Shown piece after piece: positions 12,413 through 25,375 of a DNA stretch of 64,000 nt; the first letter of the stretch is position 1, and every line of letters begins with the position of its first letter. Source of the stretch: Mytilisepta virgata (Eukaryota; Mollusca; Bivalvia; Mytilida; Mytilidae); assembly GCA_028015205.1 (NCBI GenBank), contig CM051521.1, positions 104,446,513 to 104,510,512 of the forward strand. Reading direction: 5' to 3'. The notes below the pieces were generated by a model. The model was not told the origin of the DNA and made no database searches. It was given only the letters and a program-made list of their open reading frames with translations. The position numbers were made by a program, and so were the translations under genes.

Positions 12413-12507
12413 AAAGTGTAAATATACATGTATACAAAAAACATAAAATATTTCTCACTAAAACCTTTTTCTCTAATGATTTTTACCCCCAAATATGATA
12501 AATCGAT
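12413..12507 (+). repeat. 95-bp direct repeat, copy 2
   Basis: Exact match to 8867-8961. It runs directly into ATCAGTACCAGAATAATGTTT (12504-12524), which recurs at 15377-15397, so this point is a repeat junction. Confidence 0.9.
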
Positions 12508-12524
12508 CAGTACCAGAATAATGT

Positions 12525-14814
12525 TTAAACAAGAAGTACTCAACCAAAAATACCGAAATAGGAAGCCAAATTCCAGCTAAGGAGATGTACCATGTGCAAT
12601 ACAAGGAATGGACCCTTAGTATTTCTATTATTTTTGAATTTTGCTAAATACTGGTAATTTCTGTAACAAATCAATGAATAATCATGTCAGACAAGTCTGA
12701 CGACTGGATTGGCGAATACTCTCGGGGACCTAGGGTCCACCAGCAGAGGCATCATCCCAGGAGTTTCAAAATAACAATCCAAGTTATAGCATATTACGTA
12801 AAGTATTCTAAAATAAAGTATTCTAAAAAATCTTTTAAAAACAATGCAAGATTAGCAATAATTTTGGAATTATAATAACAAGAGAAATTAAAATTTCGTA
12901 CTTTCATTGTTAATTTCAAGCTTTTATCTAAGAACTATTATAATATCATCAGTGTCTCACATTCATTCAATGGTAGCAGCTTAATATTAGATGAAACCAG
13001 TTTACTAACCAAAGATTCAATGTATACTTTCATTAAAAAAAGTTTCTGGTTACACACTTAAAGAGAAGACGAATCTGTATAATTTTACTTTTTAATACGT
13101 CTTTAAATGTAATCTTTTACAGTGAATATATTCCAGAAAATGTATTAATACCTAAAACCTTCCATGAAAAGATTTATGAAAATAAAAAAATCAAAGAGAT
13201 GAGACAATACCCTATTACATGTAGGTTGAAACCGGCAAACGATTAATTTTTAAAAGTCAACATTGTTACTTTACATTTAATTGTTTTAGTACTATTGTGT
13301 AAATGTCTGAATTATTGCATGTAAGTGTATAAGTGTATATATAAATGTAAGCGCCTACTCAGTCAAATATGTTTATAATTAAATAATTTAATTTTGGACG
13401 TAACGTCGTTTCTGATTGGTGAAGGTTTTTGTGTTTATTGTTCAATAAACAAAATTGTCTCCTTGACTGTGTCACGTCGTCTTAAAAGTCAATTTTTGGG
13501 GACTTCACGCGTAGGTATTATTGTTCAAGTTTTTGAACGACAACAGTATGCCGTGAGTTTTAATCTTATTCATAATAAAAATTAAGAAATAATGCATGGT
13601 ATACTGTGGTTTGCTGGGAGATTTTACCGTGGTTGCGCCTTATTTTTGTAAAAGTTTTACCTGGAGGGTATGCCGATTACGGAGACGTGTGACTCGCGAA
13701 ATTATCGGAGGAAGATATACTTACATGGCTGAGCCATAACACCTGATGTAAGTTCCTTCTTTTGTGAGAGTTCATATAGCAAATAATATAGTTTGTCTGG
13801 GAATTTTATTCTCCTCCTTTAACATATTGCATCAGTATTCTTTTGACGACACTTATATATATGTATTGCATTAGAAGTTTTGTTATAAATGGAAAAATGG
13901 GCAATTTAATTAATTAAGTATTCTGTACATGAAACTTTTGGCCTATTAAACACAGAAAATGCAGAATTTTTGACATGTACAAAATTGTGTATATAGGAAA
14001 AACATTTGAATAACAATTAGCAGTTGCTTTTATCATTCAAAACACGATGCTTGCGGAGACCAAAGTAACTGATGCATTTGTCAGACTTAATTTAATGACC
14101 AATTTGCGTCACTCCCACTAATAATTAACCAGAGTCAACATTCTGTACATGTAATTCTATGTAGTCTCTTACACCAGATTCTGTATACTCAAGTTAGTCA
14201 TATTTCTATTGTATTCTTTAATTTTAATTTGTAGTGGTACAATTGTGGTTTCCCATATTCAAATGTTGCGCATTCAGAATGTAATATATGTATGCGAGCA
14301 TAAAATGTAGTTTTCCAGTAATAAAATTGTTATTTTTTGCCTAATAGTTATAACATCTTTTCTAGAAACTAGAAGATCACTAAGATCACATATTCATTGT
14401 TATTAAACAGGAAGAATTGAAATAATTCAGCCACTGTTATGTTATGAATGAAATCTACGTAGAACGTATTGATGCTGAAGATGTAATGCAAGGGGGCTTC
14501 GCCAAGACAAGGAAAGTAATTCTTACCGTTTGTCTTTCATTTCAGTTTGTACTTGAATATTCTCGATAGACGTGTTAATATGTTATGAGAACTACATATT
14601 GTTTTCAACGTGGTAACTTTATCTGCAGTTCAGTTCAATTTTCTGTATATGTGGATAACGAGCTAACCGAGGATTTTTGTCTCCTCAAGTATAAACATGT
14701 ATAAATCCATTCTATTTAATTTTATTTAATTTAATTGAATGTTCATAGTCATTGTTTGCTTCATATCCAGTGGTAAATATTACAATAATTACAATACCGA
14801 TCAAATAAAAAAAA
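12525..14814. other. intergenic, nothing recognised
   Basis: AT-rich, with only short unsupported frames. A slightly GC-richer patch at 13610-13760 has no identifiable product. Confidence 0.35.
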
Positions 14815-15130
14815 AAGGTTATGGACAGGACAGAAAAGCCAATTTAATTTTCACTATCATCAGAAGGGTTGGATAGGGACGGATGAATTCTCTAACGACT
14901 ATTACCCAAACCGTTTTTGAAATGAATAGAAGGGTCTTTAACGCACATAAGGAGAATAGTATTTCCCAAACACGTTGCCCATCATGGTCAATGGTTGGCT
15001 CCCTCATGTTTGACTTGAAAGTCTCCCTTGTTGGGACGGACAAAGCAGCTCTGCTGGTTGACCCCCGTGTCCATAGTCATTTAAGACGTACACCTTTCCA
15101 GCTGGTCAAGTTAAAATACATTCTGTATAA
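14815..15130. other. GC-richer unexplained segment
   Basis: Both strands hold overlapping open frames (14819-15043 minus, 14883-15134 plus). Base composition stands out from the surroundings. I recognise no domain. It may be the tail of an old retroelement. Confidence 0.25.
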
Positions 15131-16214
15131 TTAGTTGGAATTCTGATGATTGAAATATTATACAAGAGAGAACAAAATCAATACGGTCTATTATGTTTTT
15201 TTGTTGGCAACCAGACGAAACATATTGCAAAAATAATGACATTTAGCAGGCGTGGACATTTGTCTGGTCTTCAAAATATAATATTACAATGTACATTTAA
15301 GGAATCTTCACAAAAGGAACATGTGAAATCCATATGAACTGGCATACTTATTCATATTATTTTGTTCACTGTTGACATCAGTACCAGAATAATGTTTTAT
15401 TCCTCTGAATAAGCAATTCACATTTCATACATTATGAATAAAACTATATTATATATTGCTCATACTACGACCACCAAGACATTAAGAGGAATAGCATTAT
15501 AAGACTAAAATGTCGAGTATTGGTGCGACATTTACCAATGAAGATACAAAAAAAAATGATTCGGTTTTAGAGTCGAGAAATGCAGCGAAAATATCATAAA
15601 TTCTAAAATAATAATATTACGATTCTAGTTCCGACTGAAGTGGATCATTTGTTTCTGTAAGGTTTTCTATGAGAGAACTTGTAATGAGTAGAAAAAAACA
15701 CATAACATAAGACAAACTATGTTACTAAAACGTTATTTGATTTTGAAGTTCGTTATTTCAATATACATGATTGTATAACTTTTCAAATGGAAAACCATTT
15801 ACACAGTACTTCAACCATTCAAAATTGAAAAAAGGCATTCGTGTTTGTATTTATTATGTAATCTCAGAAATTCTTACGGACAAATTATATTTGTGAAGGA
15901 AAATATTTCGGATTCATCATTGAAAACTAGAGTACTACTAATTACAGGCTTTGAATTCCACACTTCAAAGAACTTGCATATTCACCGATTTTCCAACTTC
16001 AAATACAATAGATGCCTTAACGTTATAATCAAAATAGCAACTACTTCAACTGGTTAATTTTGTGGTAGTAAGATTGTAATTGCGAGTGGTTTAGATTTTG
16101 TTACGTTTTCTCATATTTCTTTCTGTTTTGATAATTTCAGTTATACATTTACTTATTCATTTTCAGTTTCATATGTTACTTTGTTACCATTCCTTGCTAT
16201 CATTTATTTGGTTG

Positions 16215-16395
16215 ACTCTTGACTAGGGGTTTTATTTTGTCTCTGGATTAGGTGTTTCATTGTCTCTGGATTAAGATTTATGATTGTCTCCGTATCAATT
16301 GTTAGATTGTCGCTGAATTAGGTATTTAGCTTTGTCTCACTGATAAGGCAATTGGTTATCTCAGGAAGAGGTGTTCGGTTGTTCCTGGATCAGGT
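16215..16395 (+). repeat. degenerate minisatellite, TTGTCTCTGGATTAGG type
   Basis: About five imperfect copies of a 30-35 bp unit containing TTGTCTCTGGATTA and TTAGGTRTTT. A few more units occur at 17095-17175. Confidence 0.7.
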
Positions 16396-16411
16396 AAACG
16401 ATGAAACGGGT

Positions 16412-16600
16412 AACCAGAATGCCCAATTATAATATACCAATCAGTTAAAGTGATCGACAGATCATTTGACGAAAACAACACAAAAAGGCATAAATCATCA
16501 ACATAGAATCAACAAACAGTGGGTTATTTGGCAATGGTGGGGATAAACCAGTTTTACGGGTACTCAAACCTCTCCATATCCACCCGACACTGGCGAATAG
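16412..16600 (-). repeat. dispersed repeat family A, minus orientation
   Basis: The reverse complement carries the family order, including AAACTGGTTTATCCCCACC and an antisense ATACCAATCAGTTAAAG block as in the 41 kb copy. The 65-codon minus frame here lies in the repeat. Confidence 0.55.
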
Positions 16601-17689
16601 TAGGTTCAAGGCCACAATTAATGCGCAATATTCGTTGTCCACAAATATAATCCCCTCAACAAATTTAATGTATTTCTTACATATTTATTGCTGCCCCTCA
16701 TAAAACTAATTGTTAAATGGTTTTTGTTCTACATTAAAATAGAATGTTCAAAGTTGATGTTTGAAAAAGTTTGAATGAGATGTCACAAGTTAAAGTGGTG
16801 ATTTTGTAATATGGAACTTGTCAATATTCAGGTTGTTGTCTCCAAATATTCTGTTATCCTTGGAGATAATATTTTTATAGTAAGCGCTGATGATTTTTTA
16901 TGTTTTTGTTTTATTTTATAACAGGAAGTAAATATACTTTGCACATGAGAACGATTTTAAAGTTTGAGCATTTGTCAAAAGAATTTGTCAAGGAACAGAA
17001 AATTTAATGGTGGTACATTTTATAGAGGCAGAAATATAACAAAATTCGTTACTAGTAGTTTAGTACACAGTAGAGCATTGTAGTCCCTGGTTAAGTATTT
17101 GATTTTCTCTTAATTAGATGTTTTTGATTGTCTAGATTAGGGATTTTAGTTTGTCTCTGGATTAAGCGTTTATGATTTCCAAGAGAAGATGATTGCATGA
17201 ATGGTTGTAATTAGGCAAACAGCAAAAGACAAATAAGATAAAAAAAAATGTTTAAATTTGTGTAGTTAATACTGTGAATATCACGCTAACAAGAAAAAAA
17301 TCTAAGAGAGACAGAATTTCAACATCTAGTCTAAATATTTAATAATTAAATCTGACTTTTCTAGGACTGATAATAAATATAGGATTTTTTGTTTGTGTAT
17401 ATGAAATATTATTTCAATTAAGAAATAACTAATAAAAGGAGATAAGGAAAAGTTGGACAATTGATCCCATGGGTTAAAAAGTAAAAGTGAAGAGAAATAT
17501 TTCTCGTAATTGAGAAATCACTCAGCTAATTATTTTTATTTATAAGACCATGATCAAGGTATTGTTGCCATCTCAACGATTAGGTCAATTTACTGTAATC
17601 ACCTACATATACCTTCCACCTTTCTGATCTTAGCACGAAGAAAGAACAGAAGTAATATTAAACGATTGTTTACATACGAAAAACCATCA

Positions 17690-18300
17690 CAAGAATACTT
17701 AACAATGTAGGCAATAATTCAAAATACGTAACTCAAATGTGAAAACAAACCCGTGAATCAAATGACGTAAAAAATTAACGAAGTTTTTTGGCTTTTCTTC
17801 AGTGCGATAACCACCTAAAATATATGAATATACTTGCGAATATTATGACCTTATCTTTGACACACATACACAATATATTATATGCATTACACCTAACAGT
17901 GTAATAAGTAATTCAAAAGACTTAACTCAAATGGGAAAAACAACCCCTGGAATACAAAAGACGTAAGAAATGAACAAGTTTTTTTTGCTGATCTTCAGTG
18001 ATCTTTTAACCACATGCAGTATATGAATATACTTAAGGATAATATAAGCCAACGTAATAAACAAAAGACCGTCTCTTTGGCACACATAAATATCAATTTT
18101 AAGTTGAAAATGAAAAAGACGTTACTCAAATGGGCAAAACAACCGCGGGAATACAAAACACGCAAAAAAGTAAAAACGTTCTTCAGAAGATAAACCCATA
18201 CAATATATATATAACATTCTGGATACTATAAATCAACATCTAATAAACAAAAGACTGTCTCTTTGGCATACACATATACAATATATTTACATTCTAAAAA
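17690..18300 (+). repeat. three-unit satellite, period about 205 bp
   Basis: Units begin near 17701, 17905 and 18108. Each carries, in order, an ACTCAAATG(T/G)G block, AACAACC-type, ACGTAA-type, CTTCAG, ATATGAATATACTT (first two), and TCTTTGGCACACATA (last two strongest). Divergence indicates age. Confidence 0.7.
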
Positions 18301-18954
18301 ATAAACAGTTGATGTATAAGAACCTTAGATATTAGTAGGAATGCGAGGTTTACCAGCTGTTTAATACACAACGTGCATCAATAAAAGTAGAAGCCGCAGA
18401 CTGAGCGGCTGTCCTCATGTCAAAAATATTGTGATATCTTAATTAGTTTCTGATAACTCATAGGGTAGAGTGAAATAAAACTAAACCGCAATCACCATTT
18501 ATAGCCAAGTTGATGAAGAACAGACATTGGATATACCTGATGACAATATATACTGAAAGATATATACTTTACAGAAATGAATTATGACCATTAATCTTAC
18601 GAAACTAAAGTTAGGTTAAATAGAACGATTAACACATATAATAATATAAACATTGTTAATTGATTCTGAAATAGTTTGAAAAATCATAAAATCCTTCATG
18701 ATATTTTGTTATTTTTAATAATCAATTTTCACAATTATTTGAACTCCATTTCTTGTTTTGTGCCCTTTAATGCTTATATCTTTTGGTTTTGACTGTCAAT
18801 TGGTGAAAAGTCAGTAAAATTTATTTCAAAACTTGATCGCACAAATTTGTTTTGTTACGACGAAGCACAGGTACTGTGTACGAGTAATTTTATTTTCTTT
18901 GGTGCGCTACGAAGATTATAATTCGGTATTTGTCCATTTAACAAAGTACAGTCA

Positions 18955-20105
18955 CGAGTTGAGCCGAATTTTATTTTCTTTTATGTTTAGCACGGGCTGA
19001 GTTCAATATCCTGCTAAAAAAGCAAATGCAATTCAGTTCAGCGTTAATGTCTTGTGTCGCTGTAATGTAGTCTTATATTTCCTCACAGCGTTTGATGTGT
19101 GTCCTGTCCTCTCTTATAAGAGGTATTCGTCGTACCCTTTTCATACGAATCTGCGGCAAGAGTTGCCTTTATAGAGTGGTTGCTTTAATACCCCTTATAC
19201 TAGTAATCAGTTTCTTTCATAATTTTAGGAAGGAACGAATCTAGTGTTGATTTTCCAGTAACCTGATTGTAAAACAAAGTTGATTGGAAGCAAAACTGAA
19301 AAGATGAAGGCCTGAAATAAAATGCCTCTATGTCTGGTATCACTGATATATATAACTTTATGATATTGTAATATCATCTTGGGTTATTTGGATCCTTATA
19401 CTGGTAAGGTTTTTTAATTGTTTCATAAAAGTTTTTAATCCCGCACTGCTTGTCTTGTTAACACCGCCATTAAACTGGACATAACATCCATCTTTGTTTT
19501 CTTCAAATTCAAATTATGTAGGAGATAAGTTTCTGAGTTCAATGCCAGATCTTAGTCCAAATATTTTACTAGTATAGGAAAAACACTGTTGCTAAGCCCC
19601 TGACTTTTCATTAAACTGAATATTTCAGCATCCAAAAGCTTTTTCTCTTGTTCCTTCTAAATTGTTTCTACTTGTTCAACTGCTATCCAAATTCCTTGGG
19701 CAGTAGCTTCTTTCATCGTTGCACAGCGAACCTTGTGAAAAGTACCATCATATTTATCAAGAATATTAAAGGCTGGTATTTTCTCTTAAATACCTCTGAA
19801 GTCCAGTACATCTGTTATACGATGTTGAGGAATGGTACGGCTGTCCATATTTCCTTCTTGTTTTAAATACAAATCTTGATAGAAGAAGTCAATTTCACTA
19901 TATGGCCTGGTTGGAAATTCATCATGGATTTTTGGAAATTCAGGATTGGTCTGTAATTTATTACGAGCTTTTGCCCAGTCATTTTGACGTCGAACGGTCC
20001 AGTTTGTGTTCTTGGGTGTGTGGTTTGTTTTGTATTCTCACAGTTATTTTTTGTTCTGCTTCATCGTCCTCAATGAATGAAAAACGGTGATCATTTCTTT
20101 TATTA
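18955..20105 (-). pseudogene. broken Crypton/DUF3504-type tyrosine recombinase
   Basis: Read on the minus strand in shifting frames, this shows the C-terminal recombinase core of the DUF3504 family (Crypton transposons and host relatives such as KCTD1, ZMYM and QRICH1). Recognisable blocks in order are: NPEFPKIHDEFPTRPYSEID, an RCATMKEATAQGIWIAVEQ block, FGLRSGIELRNLSP with the catalytic Arg near 19520, DSFLPKIMKE, NHSIKAT in place of the usual HSxRAT near 19175, ERTGHTSNAV and RKYKTTLQRH holding the presumed catalytic Tyr. At least four in-frame stops and several frameshifts separate them, so it is inactive. Identification rests on motif order that I recognise, not on a search. Confidence 0.8.
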
Positions 20106-20109
20106 TCTC

Positions 20110-22890
20110 AATTTTCCTCCAAATTTAGGAAACGCTTAGCAATCGATTGTTGCATAATTGCATATCTTTGGATACCATTTTAAGATAATGGTACTGAAAA
20201 AATGTTTGGGGGAATTTTTCGACTTTTTCATCATTAAATTGTTGATAAGATTAAGATAATTTTTTATCATCTTCTTTGATTTAATTGTGTCATTTGTGTG
20301 ATTCATCAAAATAATTGTTATTTTAGTACTGCGATTTATGGCTGTAACCTTCAGCTTGACAAGTAGAATTTCATTACGATTTGGAAACATAGGGATGTTA
20401 ACCATGTCAAATTATTATGACTTTCCATTTTATAACGACGTTTCTCTGCTTCACTAAGAATGAAATTTGATAAAAACTTAGGTATATAATCATCACCAGT
20501 TTTGCGGTGAGTAACAATAATCTTTACACAATAGGCTATATCTTTTATCAGCAGAATTTGAAGGTTTTTGTCACAAATTCTCATTAAATGATAAAGATGG
20601 TAGAGGTTATAAAATCCATATAAAATCACGTAGTAATTTTTAAAATATTAATACCATGAAAAACTATGAAAATGTGTCATTTCTAGCCTATTTGAAGAAG
20701 CAATCTTTATAATTATAGTAAAGGAGAACATAGCCTCATAATACTGTTCACAACCACAGAATAAAAACGTTCATTGCAAGTGGTGACAGGACTACCAGAA
20801 GATGATAATATGTTACTAGTAGACTATAGAAAAATATCTTTGGCCAGCAAAAGGGTCAGCTGCAGGATTAATAAATACATATTAATTTGTACATGCATGA
20901 AGTATTTAAACTTTAATGTTGATAGCTGTATAAGTTTCTTCGAAGTAATATATCGGCTGACAAAGATAAAATCACTAACACCTTCATATTATTTGACCTG
21001 AATGACGCCACATGCATATTTCTGCTGTATTATCTTGGAACAAAGTATTTTTCATGTTTCGATATCACAATAAGTAAACAAAACATTGCTGTACTTCATC
21101 AACGCCTCTGCTGTACTCTGCTGAGTTTCCATTATTTCAAAATATAAAAGAAGAAACATATTAGTTTCCAAGACGATGAAATTGATTCTGAAAGACTGAA
21201 CAAAACCTCTGCAAGTGACCATATATCTAGGTATTTGCAGATTGAACGTCAAGATCAGATTTAATAATATGATAATGAATTGAATTTTAAAGCATTACAT
21301 TGTTACGCAAGTTCCAAATGCCAAATAACGTAGAACTCTAATATTTAATAACATTAATTTGGAGGAAAGCCTTGTAATTTCAATGTCAATAATTCAAAGT
21401 TATAGCAGAAAAATGTTATTTGTAATGTAAATTGGGCATTATCACAAGCTTTGCAGTAAAAGTTGCATCATAAACAAGAAATTCCAGGCCTACCTGATTC
21501 ATTATTCATATTTACTAGGAAGACCCCTAATCTGTTCCGTTCCATTAGCACGTTTTCTGTTCTAAGATGTTTAGTACTGTTCTGCTTTCAGATTCTAACT
21601 GTTAGGCCAAATCTATCGTCCGTAGTCTGGGTTTTAGTGTTCGTTCGTTCCATCAAGTCCTTCGTAACACACATCGTTATTTTGGTCGACTAATTTAGAT
21701 GACAAAAACAATTTCATAAACACCTCAAGTTGGCGGCTTAGTATTTTCAGACCGAAAAGGGGTTGCCGAGAAATTTTGGCAAACGGAAAAAAGTCTTACT
21801 CGTTTGTTTCGGAAAGATCATAAACAAACAAAATGGCGCCCAAGTTTTGTTCTGTCATTTCGTTGCTTCAGTTTCGATATATGTTTCTTATTCAGATGTG
21901 ATCACGGAACTGACATACAAATTAACTTTGATAATATCTTCATACGACTATTGTCAACAGGAAGAATGACCGTGATCACGGCCAGTCGGCTGTGAGTGAT
22001 AAAATTTGTATTCAATCCTGATCTTGATTGACTTTAGTTAGATTAATAAAACAGTAATAATGACATCTGTGAGTGATTAACATTCATAATTTGGCCATGT
22101 ATTTGGCCAAAAATAACCAAAGCAGTCTCCAAAACAAAGTCAATAAAATAATTTTTAATATTTAAAAAAAGAAGATGAAATGTCAGAAGCTTAAAAAAAT
22201 AAGAATGAAAAAAAAAACGCTGAAATACAGTCAAGAATGCAAAAAAAGAGATTAGAATTTAATTTCTGCATTGTTATACGCAAGTTATTAATTCCCTGTT
22301 AAATCGTGTGAGTCTACACTTCTCGATTCTTCCAAAAGCTAAACTCGGGCCAAGACTTACGAATTATGGTCAGTTACTTCTCGGGCCAAGACTCAAGATA
22401 TGGACAAATAACGATTACAGATGAAGACACGCAAACCCACTATATGTTGTACATGAATAAATGTTGCATTCATTGTTTTATTTGTTTTTAAGGGTGCTCA
22501 AACATGTTAAATCAACTTTTAAAACACTTGCGTTTTACGATATAGTGAAAAGAACACAAAACTCTTCAACAGGTTTTTCATATAATATTACAAATTTCAA
22601 ACGGAAAACGCTGTAAGGGTAACGAGAACTGCGACAACTGTATAAAATCTTATGTAAAGTTTATTTTAAACGAAATAAAAACATGCAAATTTACAAATAA
22701 AAGTAGTGGAAATGAGTATAATCAATTAGATCCGAAAAGTATCTTTATGGAATTGCATGTGCTTGTTCAAAGCCGTGGAATGTTAGGAGGTTTTGCCTAA
22801 GCTTTGATTAGCGAGAATACATGTAACAGATGTACCTATATCTATCATATTTATTGTCTTTCATAATTCAATGATATATCGTTCAGCAAT
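20110..22890. other. intergenic, or intron of the receptor starting at 23332
   Basis: I found no TM3-TM7 exon here for the receptor that begins at 23332. A segment at 21720-22000 is less AT-rich and contains CAAAATGGCGCCC, but its frames close quickly. The remainder is featureless. Confidence 0.4.
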
Positions 22891-22899
22891 CTCACTTAC

Positions 22900-23332
22900 C
22901 TTGTGCAAAACTGTTGACTTTACAGAAAAATGAGCCAAGAACCCATCCTTCAGACAAATCGCTGACTAGATTTACCCATGTACACGATAAAGTTACGAGT
23001 AAGTCTGATGCTGCTAAATTCACAATATAATAGTTAGTGGTTGTTCTCATACGTTTATTTTTCGCAACAACTAATATAATTAATATATTCCCGACGAGAG
23101 ATAGAAGAATCATTATTGTATAAACTAAAATTTTAATGCTGGCTTCCCATACTGGTACTTGTCTTAATTCTGCTGGATAAAAATGATGTTTAGGATCATT
23201 TAAATCCAGTGTTGTATTTTCTATTTGTTGCAGTTTTATTCCTAGAAAATTCGTACCAAAGGAAAAGTTTTGCACTTTGTTGTCGTATTCAGTCATATTG
23301 GTTAAATGAAGGAATGTTTGCGATTCATTCAT
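22900..23332 (-). CDS. peptide-receptor GPCR, first coding exon (N-terminus to start of TM3)
   Basis: This exon encodes the first 144 residues of a class A G-protein-coupled receptor at the plasma membrane. The extracellular tail of about 63 residues has N-x-S/T sites at N2, N12, N22 and N39. TM1 (about 66-90) holds the GN motif with N1.50 at N82. The first intracellular loop reads KNKRMRTTTNYY. TM2 (about 100-123) has NLAASDLL with D2.50 at D110. The first outer loop ends GWVLGSFFCK with the disulphide cysteine C137 (3.25). It stops at NSFAQ plus one base, then GTAAGT at 22899. The ATG follows an in-frame stop 30 nt upstream, but a weak acceptor (CTAACAG at 23347-23341) leaves a 5' non-coding exon possible. 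The receptor best resembles the NPFF/QRFP/orexin/SIFamide/trissin group. The ligand is unknown. No continuation exon is visible in the 22.9 kb to the left. Confidence 0.94.
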
Positions 23333-24475
23333 CTTAGCACCTGTTAGCCTTACATATTTTCAAGCTAATAAAATTATTACATTACGTTTTTCCCAATCCG
23401 ATCTTACGATCAAAAGAAAAATCGTAAATGATCATGTTCTATCTGGAGACGAAATCAGATTGAATTAAACGAATATTCTCCGATATAGTCAAATTATACT
23501 AAATTTTCCAATAAACTATCTTGATCGTGCGGTTAAAATAACTTCAGAAGATTACCAAAAGTCAATAAGAAATAAACAATGTATATGAAGAATATGGCAT
23601 CGATTTCAACTGTCGTCAATTGTGATGCTGAAATGGAATAGCAGACTAACAAGACTAAATCAGGTTTTAATCTCAGCCTGATTAACTAAATGTCACAAAA
23701 CATAACTTGTTCCTAGGATCTGTAAGTCTTTGATATCCATTTCATTTACTTCCGTTTAAGAACTGTTAATAGTTTTGCCATCACCGATTCACAAAAGATG
23801 GAAATAGTTTTATCAGTCGATTAGTTTGCCAATTTCGTTTTTAGACAGATAATTATAAAACATAAAAGATAGAGGGAAAAATGTTGATAAAGATTTATTC
23901 TTATACTATACAGTAAACAATCAGAACACTGACAATTACCTGCTGTTTTAGTTTTTTTACCTTTGTTAAAATTATGATACAAATAATACGAAACGGGTGA
24001 ATACAGCTTATCATATCATATAATATCCATTAACACGAATCAACAACATGCGAAAGTTTGTTGTAGCGCTGATCATACAAATAGAAAATAATTCCGCAGT
24101 AATTAAACAGTGTAAATGTAGTTAGCATAATAATCTATTTTGTTGAAGTATGGTATAAATAATTACTGATTAAGCCCTCCATTAACTCAAATTATGGAAA
24201 AACGACTAAAACGGAAGACTTATCAAATTAATATTTTGAGTTTTCACAATCTGACAAGGTTATCGCTTTATGGATATTAACATACCATTTATTTGCAATC
24301 AATTTTTCACTAAACAAACGGAACAGATCTACTTCCGTTCCTAAATATCAAAATAAATTTGATAGCATAGTTTCAAGACATAAAAAACATTGAGTTGGTT
24401 TTACATTCCAGAAGATGAAGGGAAATATTTATTTAATACAAAAATAATGCATTTAAACTCACAAAAAGATCAGAT
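23333..24475. other. upstream region of the GPCR exon, no element seen
   Basis: It would hold the promoter or a 5' UTR intron of the receptor at 23332. AT-rich, with no confident TATA or initiator assignment. Confidence 0.35.
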
Positions 24476-24479
24476 CCAC

Positions 24480-25210
24480 TTATATTCGTATAGAATCTTA
24501 AACATACATAACACATTTCTTAAAATATCAAAAAGGACAAATATACCTAAGGAGCAATAAAAAACGTAATTCATTGGACAGACAAACCCGGGAAGACAAA
24601 TGAACAACCCCAAGCACAACAAATAAACACAGAAAATTAAAAACCAATGAACAACACGAACTCCTATAAAAACCAGGAGTGGACTAAGGTGCTCCGGAAG
24701 GGTAAGCAGTTTCTGCTCTGTATACGGCACCCGTCGTGAAGTTCAACAAAGTCAACCCGGGGGAAGTCAATAGGTGAATGCAAATGAAAGGCTACGACAG
24801 TGGGAACAGGCCCAACATCATCTTAGATATTGGAACACTGTAATGGCCAATCAATTCGTGTTGACGACCGTAAAATTTCCTAACTGATGACATCAACTTA
24901 TCCCCGATAAAACCCTGGTTAAGAAGCTTTTGTGACGCAGTAATCCACTTTGTCGAAAGTCAGGGTAACTCACGCATGCCCTTGAAAATCGGATAAGCTG
25001 AGAAATGTAGATGCCATATACAGACGATGCTGGTATATTGCTACTCAAGAAGGGAAAATTAACAATAGGAATGTTGAAGTCATCACGTTTGTCATAAAGT
25101 TTTGTCTTCAAATGTCCCTCTTAGTCTATTTCAAGAAACAAATCTAAGTATGAAGCGGATGATGGGGTTACCCGGTTTTAAAAATAACAAATCTCACTCT
25201 GTATATCATA
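24480..25210 (-). mobile_element. retroelement 3' end: broken RT tail plus family B 3' UTR
   Basis: Minus strand. From about 25180 the frame gives SSASYLDLFLEID, an in-frame TAA, then EGHLKTKLYDKRDDF, IVNFPFLSSNIPAS, YISQLIRFSRAC and SVRKFYGRQHELIGHY after a frameshift near 24898, closing with a TAG at about 24803. This conserved block follows the RT domain in a family of animal retroelements. I do not know the formal class. Below it, 24480-24730 is the non-coding tail (CGTCGTGAAGTTC, TTACCCTTCCGGAGCACC, GTTTTTATAGGAGTTCGTG), shared with the family B repeats at 29985 and 62058. Premature stop and frameshift make it dead. Confidence 0.75.
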
Positions 25211-25375
25211 CTTTCTGCATTGGGTTGCTCAAAATGTTGGATAAAGTTTTCCATTGAACAAACTTGCTTCTATCTTTTATAAATCGGCCAATTTCTATTG
25301 CTTAACCTTTATCCACTGGATAAATAGTGTTATCCATTGAATTAAAATGTACCTGCCTAAATTGACTGGATAAAT

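Noticed and set aside
24470..24730. Hydrophobic 86-codon minus frame resembling a membrane protein
   Set aside because: It is the T-rich 3' tail of the retroelement, shared with repeats at 29985 and 62058.
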